Assembly: GCF_021134715.1 (NCBI RefSeq)
Contig: NC_060021.1
Location: 310,001-374,000 of the forward strand
From: Daphnia pulex
Lineage: Eukaryota > Arthropoda > Branchiopoda > Diplostraca > Daphniidae
Direction: 5' to 3'
Length of the DNA stretch: 64,000 nucleotides
Shown: piece after piece, positions 20,973 to 32,403 of the stretch
How the letters are laid out: each line of letters starts with the position of its first letter
Position numbering within the stretch: position 1 is the stretch's first letter
Translations under genes and position numbers: made by a program
Notes under the pieces: model-generated
The model's input: the letters and a program-made list of their open reading frames with translations, nothing else
Database searches by the model: none
What the model was told of the DNA's origin: nothing

Positions 20973-22407
20973 CGGGTTTCGTGCAAATTTTATTTGTATT
21001 TTTATCTTGAATGTGGTAGGGGGGCTCAGTGTAACTTGTTGAGATGACAATCAATAATTAGATACGTAAATAATCCCATTCATTTTTGATTTGTTTGTTT
21101 AATCAGGATCAGAGGAGAGCTGGAAAGGGGTCGATTGTTTTTTCTATCGATATCTTTAGAAAATGAAAGTGTCGTCTGCTTTCAATTTGTTGAAAGTTTC
21201 AGTGATTCATTTTTTAAGTTTTGGAGAAAAGTCAGAAGACTAAAGAGAGATGAAGTATGATTTCAAAGCAATTGAAACGATATGTGGCTGCACGAAAAAT
21301 AGCAGTTCACATCAAATTACAAAAAAATGTGTTCGTCGAGTAAACTTTGTGTCGTGGCTCTTTAATAGAATCGCCTAAATCACACTCCATGCTTTTTAGC
21401 GGGTAAATAAGATAAAGTTTACATAAAAGAATGTTTATGGGAGCTTAAGTAAAACAGTTAAGCCTGTTACAAAGTTGAGAAATGTATTTCCTGTGACTAG
21501 CCTTTAACTGCATTTAACTAGCATTCGTGATGTAAGCCTTCTGTCAATGCATGGCAGTTTGTTCGCACTGTCTAACCTTTTTCTTTCAAGTGCAGATTTG
21601 AGTACTGAACCATGCACAGCCATCGTGACAACAAGATATTCCAGTTTTGCTTCTGCTGGATCTGTCATCTCAGCAACAACCTCAGCATCATCATTTGGGT
21701 AAATGACTTTCAATACTTTTATTCCTGTGACTTGCCAGTTAATGTTTCATTTTCAACTTTGCCTTACTTGTTGTCCAAATATTTTTCGTGACTAAATTTT
21801 TATTTTTGATTTAGATAAACAAACAGCATCCCTGTTGATTGGAGATTCTACCTGATGGCCGAGTTATGTATCTCTTCCTTAACGTCCCACTTTCTTAAAA
21901 TGTCCTCGTGTACACTTCATGTGAATGTGGGTGTATTCACGAGGACCCCCTTTTCTCCCTATCCCGACTGGTGAATTCAACTTTTCAGCGGATGGATGGA
22001 GCACTTGTGGAAGGATACCTGGCTGAATTTAACAAGTTCAAAAGTAGGAAAAACATTTATCTCTATTCTTCCTATTTGAGTATTGAGTGGGCGTTGATTA
22101 TGAATCGTTACCGAGTACTATTACTCCTGATCTATATGCGGTTATTGACTGGAACTGTTATCTCTTGCCGTTTTCGTCGACTCGTTCAGGGTTCATTAAA
22201 CAGCTCAAAGGACGACTACAGATCAGACATTTTTTTTCCCCCAAAATATTTCAAACTTGAATTGTTTGCGCTGCACTGATGATCCGCAATCGATCGGTCG
22301 TTAGTTTTTTCGTTTGAACAGGAAAGAGATGAGACACAAATATCTACAGCACAATGGGACTTTTGGTGCCATTGTGGTACGGTACGGATCATCCACACTA
22401 GATTTTT
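20973..22407. repeat. Diverged partial third copy (C) of the tandem unit
   Basis: The stretch matches unit A 1-1617 with many substitutions and small indels. It then departs at the shared text just after the 'cactaga' near 22400: A continues into a T-rich tract, while C continues into the palindrome-arm sequence. C therefore looks like the older locus, and A and B like later derivatives joined to other sequence. Confidence 0.9.
21577..21724 (-). CDS. Conserved possible internal exon (unit C copy)
   Basis: A diverged copy of the exon at 606-750. It keeps the acceptor, donor and reading frame and has gained one codon (KSALERKR instead of KSAQRKR). Its neighbourhood is the older form of the locus, so this may be the ancestral version. 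Identity unknown. Confidence 0.42.
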
Positions 22408-25400
22408 TCTGAATTTCCACCATCTAAAATCTCTGCCAACGTTTTGTACATAGATAAAAGCAAAACGTGAATGCCAACCCCCTGTAAAATGAATGCGATG
22501 GAGAAGAAATGCCATCTGTTGCTTGGCTACCGTCGTCTTATAGATCGAGCGATTTGGACAAGTGGTTTTGGGGTCCCCAGATTTCTTGTTTAAAAGAATA
22601 ATCCAACGGCAGCAGCAGCTCCTTGGCGCACATGCAACGGGTGCATGTGCGTGTCACCAATTGGCCCAATAGGCAACACAACGACGAGGGGACTCGGGAG
22701 AAATTCCGATTGCATTAGAGAGAGAGAGAGCGACTTGTTATTATTCGTTGGCTGGCCGCTGCTGGTTGGCGTGTCTGTGTGTGTTTGTCCGTTTTGTTCT
22801 TTTGATTCCTTTTACGTGCACCGGAGTTGCGGGTTTTTCTGGTGTGCCGTTGTTGGTCGGTCGGTTGGTTGGGCCATTTTGTTTCTCTGCTGCTGTTTCT
22901 TTCTGCTGTGAATAATGCGATCGAGTTGAACACATGTTAGCATACAAACAACTAGCCCTTTTTCTCTTTTCTTTTCTTTCTTTTCTTTTTCTTTTCTTTT
23001 TCTTTTATATTGGCTGGTTGTGGCTGCGATCCGTCCGCTACAGCTGCCCGCTTCTACGCTGCCTCATGTTTAGATTAATGACAGGCCAGTCAGGCCACAC
23101 AGCATCGGCTTGCCAGCAGTTGAACTCGCCGGGGTTCAAGAGGTCGGACCTCACAGCACCAACACCCAAAAAAGAAGCTTTTCAAGTCCCGAGGCTGTGC
23201 TGAATAAATGGAGACATTGATCAAGAGAGTCTCGGCTGTTGTGTATGGAGCAGCCCATGGATGATGCAGCAAAACGTCTTTGTCTGGCCACACATTGCCC
23301 AGTGATTTTGACTCTGCTGTGGCCGTCTATCACTTATAATATTCTTTTGGCTGGCGTTGTTGGCTGTGTGTGTGTGTGTGGGAGCCTCTGATGTTTTTTC
23401 CGAGGGGGGAGCGCCGTTCTTATATTTAGTTAGCTTTACAAAATATGAATGTGCGGTGTATACTCCCCTCCTTGTGCTATGGGTTTTAATTTTCCAACAA
23501 TCAACACGGAATGAAATGGAATCAAACATCAGGAATGGCCAGCCAAAGAGAGGGAAAAAAACAAATAGCTGTCGAGAGTTTGGCTGGGCAACACCTTGAG
23601 TCAATTTGTTCGTTCCTTTTTTTATTTTATTATAAGAACCAAGACGCAAACATTTCAGGAGAAGAAAACAAACAATTGGGACGAACTTGACGGACATTCA
23701 CGACTGACATAACCACAAATGCGACCGTCGTCATTTCGTTTGTCGTTTATTTTTTTATTTTTATGGTCCAAGTCCAAATTGGCACGTTAATTTCCACACA
23801 CTTGATTGTCCCATTATTTCGTTGAATCGACACTGCCTAGATCTATTTAGCCATTGACAGTTTCATATATAAACAATGGCAACCGTATAGCGATTGGGCC
23901 AATTTTTTTTTTTCTAAATGGGAAACCACTGGACTTTCTTCGGGGCTGGACTTTCAGCTATGGGCTTTCTGTTGGAATTTTTGGGTTTTCTTTTTTGGGC
24001 GGCCAGCAGCACTATGTGGTGGATAGGCGACGATGGCAAATTTTTTTTCTTCTTTTTTCCGTTGCTTTTTTCCAGGTGTGTGCCCGGCGCCCCGGTGGAA
24101 TCTAATTGACCGACGGGCGATCCATCCAATAATAATTTTACATTTTCTATATCCCCCCCCTCCCCACTACTCTCTCTCTTTTCTCTTTCTTGCGCCATTT
24201 TAGTTGAGATCCACGAGTCCGATACGGCACATACAAATATGTGTGTCCATTGCGTCACATCTGACAACTGCGCACGAGTCGATGCGTTCAACTCCCGAGG
24301 GTCTAATTAAAGTGACACATGTGAAGATGTTGCAGACCCAAATTCAGACCAAATAGGCAACAACACGAAATAGCCTAACAGTTTAGACAATTTCCAAATG
24401 GGAATCTCTCTCGTCTCCATGGACAAACAATACGTAAATCTTTTTCTTTCTTTTTCTTTCTTTCTATTTCTTTCTTTATGCACATTCCCGGATAAGTAGA
24501 ATACGCCACCGCCGTCCGGGTATTTAAATCGCATCGTATATAAACAGGAAGAAGAAAAGGCTCCTAAAACAAAAGGAAAGTATTTCCGAGTATATCTGCT
24601 GTGTTATGGGCATTCCGTTGTGGATCTACCCCGAGCACGTCTGAATGCCGATCAAAAGAGAGAAAAAGTCGAAAATGTTTCAGGCACGACAACTGGGCGC
24701 AACATTAAAAACGGGAAATAAAATTAATGAGTTTTTCTCTGCTCCTGCTGGATGGAGCTCCTTTTTGTTTTAACTACAGGCTCAACAGTCTTATCGGTGG
24801 GATTCCTCTTGTTCCTCTTACCCTCTTTGCGAAATAGAGAGAAAAGCAAACAAAATAACAAGCTGTCGCGTGTGTGGATGTAGGGAGGACGGACTTGTTG
24901 GTGCTGTGTCCTTATGATCGTTGGCGGCGTTGGCGGACTATAGAGATGGTCTGTGCGCGGGTTTGTCCGTTCCCTCCTTGTTTATTCATCCGAGTGAGAC
25001 AAATGACATACAAACAGCAGCAGCAGAAGAGCTCACAGTCGAGAACATGAGAATATGAAAAAAGGCCAAGTCTCCTGAGACGGGGGGAGAATAAGAAGAG
25101 CCGAGGTCTTTTTAGCCACCCTCCCAAAAAGAAGAAGAAGTTGATCATCCACAAGAGTTTTCTCTCTTAAGTAAGTCCTTCTTTGTTTTGACTGGGGAGA
25201 TATGGGAGGCCGAGGTACTGGAACGAGAGACAAACCAAAAAAGGGCCAGCAGACGAATTGAGAGGCGGCTGTGCGTTGGCCATCAAACGACAACCGGAAG
25301 GAAGTGACCCTGTCCAGTTAGCGCTAAAAAAGAAAACCCACAATCTTTTTTCTTTGTGATTTTTCCCTCAGTCAAGTCAAAGAAAAAAGAATAGACAGCG

Positions 25401-26239
25401 GCGCAAACAGCGTCGAAATGTCTCGCGGGAGACAAACACAGGCGCGGATGTCTTGTAGCTTCCGAAAATGGACTTAACAGTCACGTCAGTTGTTCTACTT
25501 TTGTGTGTGTGTATTGGGCCAATACAGTCCAAAGTACTTTACTCTTTTCCTCCTTTTTTCAGACTTTTTCTCTTGTGGGGGTCGAACAAAGGCAGGATAC
25601 ATCATCTGGCTGCTGCTGCTATGCATAACCCAAAAGCAGACGCCGATGCAAAACCTTAAAGAAATAATAAAAGACGACGAGTATAGTCATATAGAGGGGG
25701 GAAAAACGTGACGCATTTCGGTGGCGGTGGCATTTCATTCTTCTCTCCCCCCTCCTCTTCTTGTGTTCCTTGTGCCGAGTCGCCGACCGTCGCCACCGCC
25801 GCCGATCTGAAAAGGAGTGGCACAGATGCCATCAAGTTCGCCGAGGTTATCTTCTTTTCTTTCGACGCCATAGACTCCCCAGTAATCCACCCCCCACTCC
25901 CGTGTATATACCTCATCACACTACTACACCCTATACTTCTCTTAAGCTGTTGTCGTACGCTCTTTTTATCAGCTGCCATCCACTTGGCTGCCGTCGCCAC
26001 CGCCGCCGCCGCCAACATATCGATCAGCGTCTTGTTTCTTTTTTCGCGGGGGGTTTTCATCAACTGATTTTGAATTGACCGCCACCGTCGAAATACCTTT
26101 TTTCAATTGCCAAGTACAATTTAGGAATTTCTTTTCTATTCTTTTTTCATTTATTGAATAGCAACAGAATTAAAAAGGCAATGTATCAACGGAATTTTAA
26201 AGAATGGTCATTTTTGAAGCGCTTCAATTTCAATTTTTT
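22408..26239. other. Gene-poor stretch of the left arm with pyrimidine-rich simple repeats
   Basis: No gene is supported. The stretch has CTTTT/CTTTC runs near 22968-23005 and 24438-24478, a GT run near 23367-23382, long T tracts, and GC-rich CCGCC runs near 25790-26010. TATATAAA occurs near 23869 and 24537. Several open frames of 80-135 codons exist, but they are low-complexity and overlap on both strands. It might be an intron or a regulatory region. The mirrored stretch is about 57389-61220. Confidence 0.5.
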
Positions 26240-26865
26240 TCCGCAATCAATATTCCACTCTTTGTTGGCAATAACAAAAATCTGTTTTTCATTAAATTGA
26301 GAAAAACGAAAAATTAGTTTAAAAGCTATTAAAACAATACCTGTCAACTATGACTTGGTTGATTATTCGACCATTAAATCATTTTTCAAAAATATCACAC
26401 CAAAAGATTTCTGCCAGAAAATCGAGACGTAAATAGAACGCGTACAGCAAATTTTTATTGACGTGACGTTAAATTTTGATTTAATTGTTAATGCACTGCC
26501 GAATTCCGTTATTATTACGACGTGGTATGGAAAAAGAAACCATCAATTTAGAAAGGTGATCTGCTGTTATTTGAGGAGTTGCCACTTTTGGAAAGGGTCG
26601 CATGGGTATTCTATGGAAATCATGATATCATCATGCACGCTTGCAAATTTGCAATGCAACTATTTCTAGTTCTCTGATACACATTCCCCCCCCCCCACAT
26701 AGCCCATGCTAATACTTTTCCCAATAGAGACGGCATTGAATTGGTTGAGCCAATTACAGAGCAACACGTCGATAAAGAACTGTGCTACCTGATCTTTTGA
26801 CTCCACCCAGCACAATCGCCTCGATTGGGCTACAACTCACATTTTTTTTAGTGAATAGTATTCTG

Positions 26866-27575
26866 GTGGCTTCGGTCTTGAAAGGTAAGAATTCCAATGC
26901 TAATAAAATATACTGTTTGCGCTTATTGGGTTTACTGTTTTAAAAGGGTTTAAACAAACTGAAGGTTTGTAACCTTCAGTCGAAAACCCAAAATTTTGGT
27001 TTATTCATTTACTTATACCCTACGTTAAATTGCTAAACAATCGCCTGTGATACGAAAAAGAATCCCACCTTAATCTATCGTTTTGTTTTTATAATAACAT
27101 TTCAGAACGTTAGGCCTTACTACATTACCGGTATTCTTGGCATTAGTACAACTGCTGTCGGCCAGCTTTTCATCTCCAGTTGACCTCGGCGCTTAAAATG
27201 AAGCTTTCGAAAAGAAAAGAAATTGGTTGAATGGCACTTGAAAAACATAGACAATCATCAACGAGAACATAAATGTTATGTTGGGAGTAGAAAAGAGAAT
27301 CGATCCCGTTCGAGGACGTCTTCCTAACTGGAATGTGTTAAAAAAGGGGAACAGCCTAGGTCAAGAAGCAATATTCTACACAGGCACTCACAGGTTTTTA
27401 TTTTATTTTCTATCCATCAATCCCCAAAATAACTATTTAATTTTCTTGTAAAAACATTATTATTTATTTTTGTCTCAAGTGTCTTTTATCGTCCTCTGCC
27501 AACCGTTCCGCCTCCGTGTGATTTGCGAAAATTCGTCGGGTGGCCGACCGACAATCAATCAAAGACAATAAAGAA
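26866..27575 (+). pseudogene. Broken copy of the GT31 galactosyltransferase gene (left arm)
   Basis: The sequence aligns in pieces to the intact gene at 28694-30388. The short first exon is present, but its ATG reads GTG (26866). Its donor (AAAG/GTAAG) is kept. The start of exon 2 (AACGTT ... GTACAACTGCTGTCGGCCAGC) is followed directly by sequence from the end of exon 2 (ATCCCGTTCGAGGACGT ... GGCACTCACAG). Nearly all of the catalytic part is therefore missing. A piece of the last exon follows at about 27482-27550 and stops short. It is non-functional. Confidence 0.85.
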
Positions 27576-27792
27576 GACAGTCAGCACCTGTGCGTGCTTG
27601 TGTAGAATATTGCTTCTTGACTTTGGCTTTTTCCCTTTTTTTACACATTCCAGTTAGGAAGACGTCCTCGAACGGGATCGATTCTCTTTTCTACTCCCAA
27701 CATAACATTTATGTTTTCGTTGATGATTCTATGTATTTTTCAAGTGCCTTTCGACGATTTTCTTTTCTTTTCGAAAGCTTCATTTTACGCGC
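27190..27792. repeat. Local inverted repeat of about 205 bases around the GT31 remnant (left arm)
   Basis: Bases 27190-27395 and 27586-27792 are imperfect reverse complements; both contain gaatcgatcccgttcgagga or its complement. They enclose about 190 bases with the last-exon remnant. The inverted copy includes part of the GT31 coding sequence, so the inversion happened after that gene copy broke. Confidence 0.9.
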
Positions 27793-28693
27793 TCTTGTTT
27801 CCCCCCCCCCCCCCATTTCTCTATGAAGAGCACTTTGCTATTTCAACATCAGTATTTTTGGCCGGTCATCGATAATTCCAAGGAGATGATTTTTTGTTTC
27901 ACTGTGTTCATCGGATTTGTTTTTTCTCTTTTGGGAGATCATGTGGAGATGACATATACAGATTTGAAATTATTTGATTCCTTTTTATTCTTGGTGAAAC
28001 AAACGCAATTGAATGTAGATACGGTGGCTCCATTCATTCATTGAATGGATGACATCACCACAGGATTCCACTTGCATATTGACAATAACAAAAATCTGTT
28101 TTTCATTTAATTGAGAAAAACGAATAGGTAATTAATTAAAAAGCTATTAAATACCCGCCAACTATGACTTGGTTGATTACTCGACCAATAAATTATTTTT
28201 CAAAAATTTCACGCATAATGATTTCTGCAAAAAATTCGAAACGTAAATAGAACGCGTATTACAGCAAATTTTTATTGACGTTAAATTTTGATTTATTGTA
28301 ATACTCAACATGTATTCAGAAAAAGTAAAGTGCTGAATACTGTTGTTATTATACGACGCGGTCTGAAAAAGAAACCAACAATTTAGAAAGGTGATCTGCT
28401 GTTATTTGAGCAGTTGCCAATTCTGGAAAAGGTCGTATGAGTATTGTGTGGAAATCATGATATCATCATGCAAGCTTGCAAAACACATCCCCCACATAGC
28501 CCATGCTAATACTTTTCCCAATAGAGACGGCATTGAATTGGTTGAGCCAATTACAGAGCAACACGTTGATAAAGAACTATAGGCTACCTGATCTTTTGAC
28601 TCCACCCCACACCTGTGCAATGACGCAATCTGTACATGAATCGAATCGAATTGGGCTACAACTCACATTATTATTTTAGTTAAAAGTATTGTG

Positions 28694-30388
28694 ATGGCAT
28701 CGTTCTTGAAAGGTAAGAAAAGAATCCCAATGCTAATAAAATATACTGTTTTCGTTTTTTGGGGGGTTTACAAATACTGTTAAAAAGGTTTCTCCATTGC
28801 CAAACAATCGCCTGTTATGCGTAATAGAATTCCACCTTAATATAGTTTTGTTTTTCAAATAACATTCCAGAACGTTTTATTGATAGAAGAAACATGATTG
28901 GTAAATTCATTTTTGTATCGTTATGCCTAACTGTATTCGTACAACTGCTGTTGGCCAGCGGTTCATCTACATGCAAAGAACAAATTCCTGCTGTCGGACA
29001 AAAGTTGTTTGGGCTCGGGTGTCATAATGAGAAAAAACGAATCGATCAACTTGTTGGAACTATCGATGCCTTAAAAAAGGTCCCGGCCAAAGACACTATT
29101 GCTGATGTGGAAAATTCTCTTCGTAGAGAAAGAGCAAATAATCAAGAGCTTCAAGTTTTGGTACAGAAATTAATTAAAAAATTAGAATTGTGCGACGACA
29201 AACGTAAAATGTTTAATAACTACGTGCTAGAGTCTTTTTTACGCAATTCGCCTTTTTCTGGAGTAGACAATTACACTCGGTACACAGTGGCTCGATTGGG
29301 GATGTTGCCAATCAAAAATGCCAAACCTTTGATACCCAAATTCGGAACAGTCATCAACGACGTTCTTTCTTTTCGATATCCCATCAACATTCCGTCGTGT
29401 CCAGCAGCAGAAATAACAAATAACACTTGGTCGAACCCAAGTGTTTTCATAGCGATTATATCGGCTCCGGAACATTTCAAAGAGCGAAATAACATCAGAG
29501 AAACTTGGCTGATACACCTCAAAAGTGCCCTGGAAAAAAATCTGCTGGGCATTAGCACCCGATTCGGTTTCTTTCTCGGTCAGACTCGAAACGATTCGAT
29601 TCAAAAGCGAATCGAAGAAGAGAATCAGAAACACGGGGACATCGTCCAAATCGAAATGGACGATTCGTACCACAATTTGACGCTGAAAGGCATCGCCATG
29701 CTCAACTGGGTGCGGCAACAATGCGCCAGCAAGGTCGACCTCGTTTTCAAAGTGGACGACGACGTCTACGTAAACGTGCACAATCTCGTTCATTTCGTCC
29801 GGTCCAACTATCAATCGAACAACAGTTTGTTTGGCTACGGCAATTTCGGCTTCTACCCAATCAGGATGGAGCTGGGATACGCGAAAGACTACGCCAAATG
29901 GGACATGACTTTCAAAGAGTATCCGTGGAGTCATTATCCCAATTACGTCAACGGTCCGGCCTATTTCATGCACTCAAGCGTCGTTATTCCGTTATTGGCT
30001 GCCAGTCAGACCACTCCTTTGATCCCGTTCGAGGACGTTTTCCTGACCGGAATGTGCACGGAAAAAGCCGGTGTCAAGATGCGATATTCCGCAGGCACTC
30101 ACAGGTTTTTATTTTCTATCTATCAATCCCCAAAATGACTATTCCATTTTCTTGTATTTAAACATTATTTATTTTCTATCCATCAGTGTCTTTTATCGTC
30201 CTCTGCCAACCGCTCCGCCGCCGTGTGATTTGCGAAAATTCGTCGGGTGGCCGACCGACAATCAATTCGTCACCCACTCGGCCGTCGACGATTTTTATCG
30301 GAACAAGACCCAGTGCGTCGTCACCGAATCGGATGGAACCAAAAAGACAATCGACTTCACCGCCCCCGTTGTCTTCAAGTTCACTTAG
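28694..30388 (+). CDS. Beta-1,3-galactosyltransferase-like enzyme, GT31 family (left arm)
   Basis: Three exons read by eye: 28694-28712, 28871-30104 and 30187-30388, all with GT/AG borders, giving 484 residues. The 19-base first exon adds MASFLKERFIDRRN before the hydrophobic segment FIFVSLCLTVFVQLLLA (about residues 19-35). That gives the type II membrane layout usual for Golgi glycosyltransferases. GT31 motifs follow in order: IRETW (about 214), HGDIVQ with DSYHNLTLK (about 262-278), KVDDDVYVN (metal- and UDP-binding DDD at about 302-304), YPNYVNGPAYF, and EDVFLTG (about 394). The last exon ends TAPVVFKFT. Members transfer galactose or a related sugar from a UDP donor; the acceptor cannot be told. 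A broken copy lies just upstream. Confidence 0.9.
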
Positions 30389-30714
30389 TCTGTTAGACAA
30401 GACAATGAAGACAAGATTAAATCCCTTTTGGAAATAACGCTGAAAAATCGACATACATTGGCCTAATATATTAGCAACAACAATTCGGCGCTTGATTTAA
30501 ACTAACATTATTAATCATTTGTCATGTACAAGAGAACACTAATAGTAAAATAGACTTGCTTTATCCGGTATTAATTGTTGTTCATTATTTTATTTTTAAC
30601 ATCCTGGGCGATCCTGGGGTCAGGGGTGCAAGTCTATCTCAGTCGTACGCTCTTTTTATCAGCTGCGATCCAAATATTTTAAATAATTTTCAAAAATTTA
30701 TTTGTATGCGAGTA

Positions 30715-30925
30715 TTGGACAGTAGAACTCCAGTGACAGTAGAACTCCAAAGACATAAGAACACCTTTTTTTTAAGTATTATTAAAAATACCCGACAATA
30801 GAACACCAGTGCCCGACAGTAGAACTCCACTACTTTGTCGAACATGAAAATACGTGAAAATAATTAAAGAATTCATTGGAGTTCTATTATCGTGTAGTGG
30901 AATTCTACTGTCGTCAACGGTCCAG
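30715..30925. repeat. Cluster of GACAGTAGAACTCCA repeats (left arm, distal)
   Basis: Variants of GACAGTAGAACTCCA and GACAATAGAACACCA occur several times in both orientations, with TATTAAAAATACCCGAC linking them. The same family occurs at the palindrome tips. The sequence CAGTAGAACTCC resembles the terminal repeats of pogo/Tigger-type DNA transposons, but no transposase was seen. Confidence 0.7.
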
Positions 30926-31542
30926 CGCAGAAATCATTCGTTGTTTTTTCTGAGAAGGAAAAAAAAAACGACCAAAAAGGAGCTTGTATGGAAATGAATT
31001 TCGTTTCGTTTCGGTACAGAAGTCGGGGGCAGTAGGATATGCACTATGCAGACAGGATCGGATGATGGATCCATGACGCGATTAATGGGCGGCCATCCGC
31101 CATCCCATCACATCCAATAGATATCTTAATAGCTTTAATAAAAAAGCTATTTGTAGATTGAATATAATTTTTTTCCAAACTTTTATAGTTCATATGCTAT
31201 TTTGATTTTTTAAATAGGAAAACTAATCACAAACATCCTTTCGGTACCTTGCTAACGCAGGTAGCTGATAATATTTTAACGTGAATGTTTTATTTGTCCC
31301 TAGATGGCGCATGGCGAATAAGTTTCAGCCATTGAGCAGACGCCAGACAGCATTTTACACGTCATTTTGTTCTGGATAGAAGGAATTGAGTTTTCCAGAA
31401 ATCAAAAAATCATCGTTCGGCTTTATTTAACGCGAAGCTATTAAAGAATACTCCAGACGATACAGAGTTCAATCAAAACTACGTAAGGAGGAAGGAGAGA
31501 AAAGAAAACTCAAGTCAAGTGTGGCAAGATAGAAACGAAACA

Positions 31543-32403
31543 ATGTTGGGAGGGTCGAGAATCTGTGGAGATATTACTAATGAACTTAACACTATGAACA
31601 GGCTGAAATTCTCTAAATTGTAAGTTGTGTGACATTTTTTGCATAGAAATTAAGCAATAATGGTAAAGTCTTTGTATTCTCTTAGTATCGCTCATTGGCC
31701 TACATGCAACAAGGCAACATCTGATGATTCTGATCTTGCATGAATGGAAGAGAACATTTGGCACTCATAATTTGGTAATATGATTTGATAAATTAATTGA
31801 TTCCTTGTTTTTTGTTGCCATTTCTCCTTGACTCCTAATAATCCAGCTGTTAGTCATGCTTCCACTGTGATAACCCGGATGGGAGGGTTTTAGTTTATTC
31901 AGGGAATTTTTGCCGTTAAAAATTGGCACTCCTTTCAATTTGTTTCTGAATCTTTAAGTCTGTGCTGGATTCAAATTTTTAACACTGGTCAAGAGAGTAG
32001 TTTCTCCGTTTCATATAGAATATTAAAATGAAACGAGAACATTTAGTTTAGTTTTTAAAATTTTTATTTACTGTCTTTATTGTTGTACCAAAAATGTTTT
32101 AGCTTCACCACACACTTAAAATTCTTTTTAATTTTATAATATATTTTGAATAAAGTTGCAGATGTCCTTCATAAGTGATGGAAATGGTATTGTGTTATTG
32201 TCATTGTGATCTAATGAGAATATTTATTTTTATTTCAGGTTAACTTTTGAAGAGAAAGTGAGGAGAAAATACTCCAAGGATCTCATTCCTCCAACAACTA
32301 TGGCAGATTGTTCCCGGTATATTCCCCTGATTTTATTTATTTACTGCATTCGTAATTGATCTCATATTCTCTTTTCAGGTTTACCCTCGCCGCTGTTCGA
32401 TAG
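31543..32403 (+). CDS. Candidate short three-exon gene, unknown product (left arm)
   Basis: Exons 31543-31619, 32239-32316 and 32379-32403 have good borders (AAATT/GTAAGT; TTTCAG/GTTAAC; CCCG/GTATAT; TTTTCAG/GTTTAC). Joined, they give a 59-residue protein starting MLGGSRICGDITNELNTMNR, with LTFEEKVRRKYSKDLIPPTT in exon 2. In exon 3 a different frame stays open for about 50 codons (opening LPSPLFDRHYQLVENDKW), so the real gene may use another phase or have a frameshift. I do not recognise it. Confidence 0.35.

Larger units (their letters stand above)
26240..28693. repeat. Tandem duplication of the GT31 upstream region (left arm)
   Basis: Text at 26250-26870 recurs with divergence at 28070-28700: acaaaaatctgtttttcatt; tatgacttggttgatta; gacggcattgaattggttga; gggctacaactcacatt. 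The GT31 locus was therefore duplicated directly, and the upstream member later decayed. A C run of variable length lies near 26685-26696, and another near 27800. The mirrored stretch is 54935-57388. Confidence 0.85.

Noticed and set aside
25656-26067. Open frames of 105-135 codons on both strands in a CCGCC-rich stretch (mirror 57550-57972)
   Set aside because: Overlapping frames on both strands with low-complexity Ala/Arg/Ser content suggest simple-repeat sequence, not genes.
29239-29973. 244-codon open frame antisense to the GT31 gene (mirror at 53655-54389)
   Set aside because: It lies wholly opposite a well-supported glycosyltransferase exon and has no features of its own; it is a shadow of that exon's codon composition.
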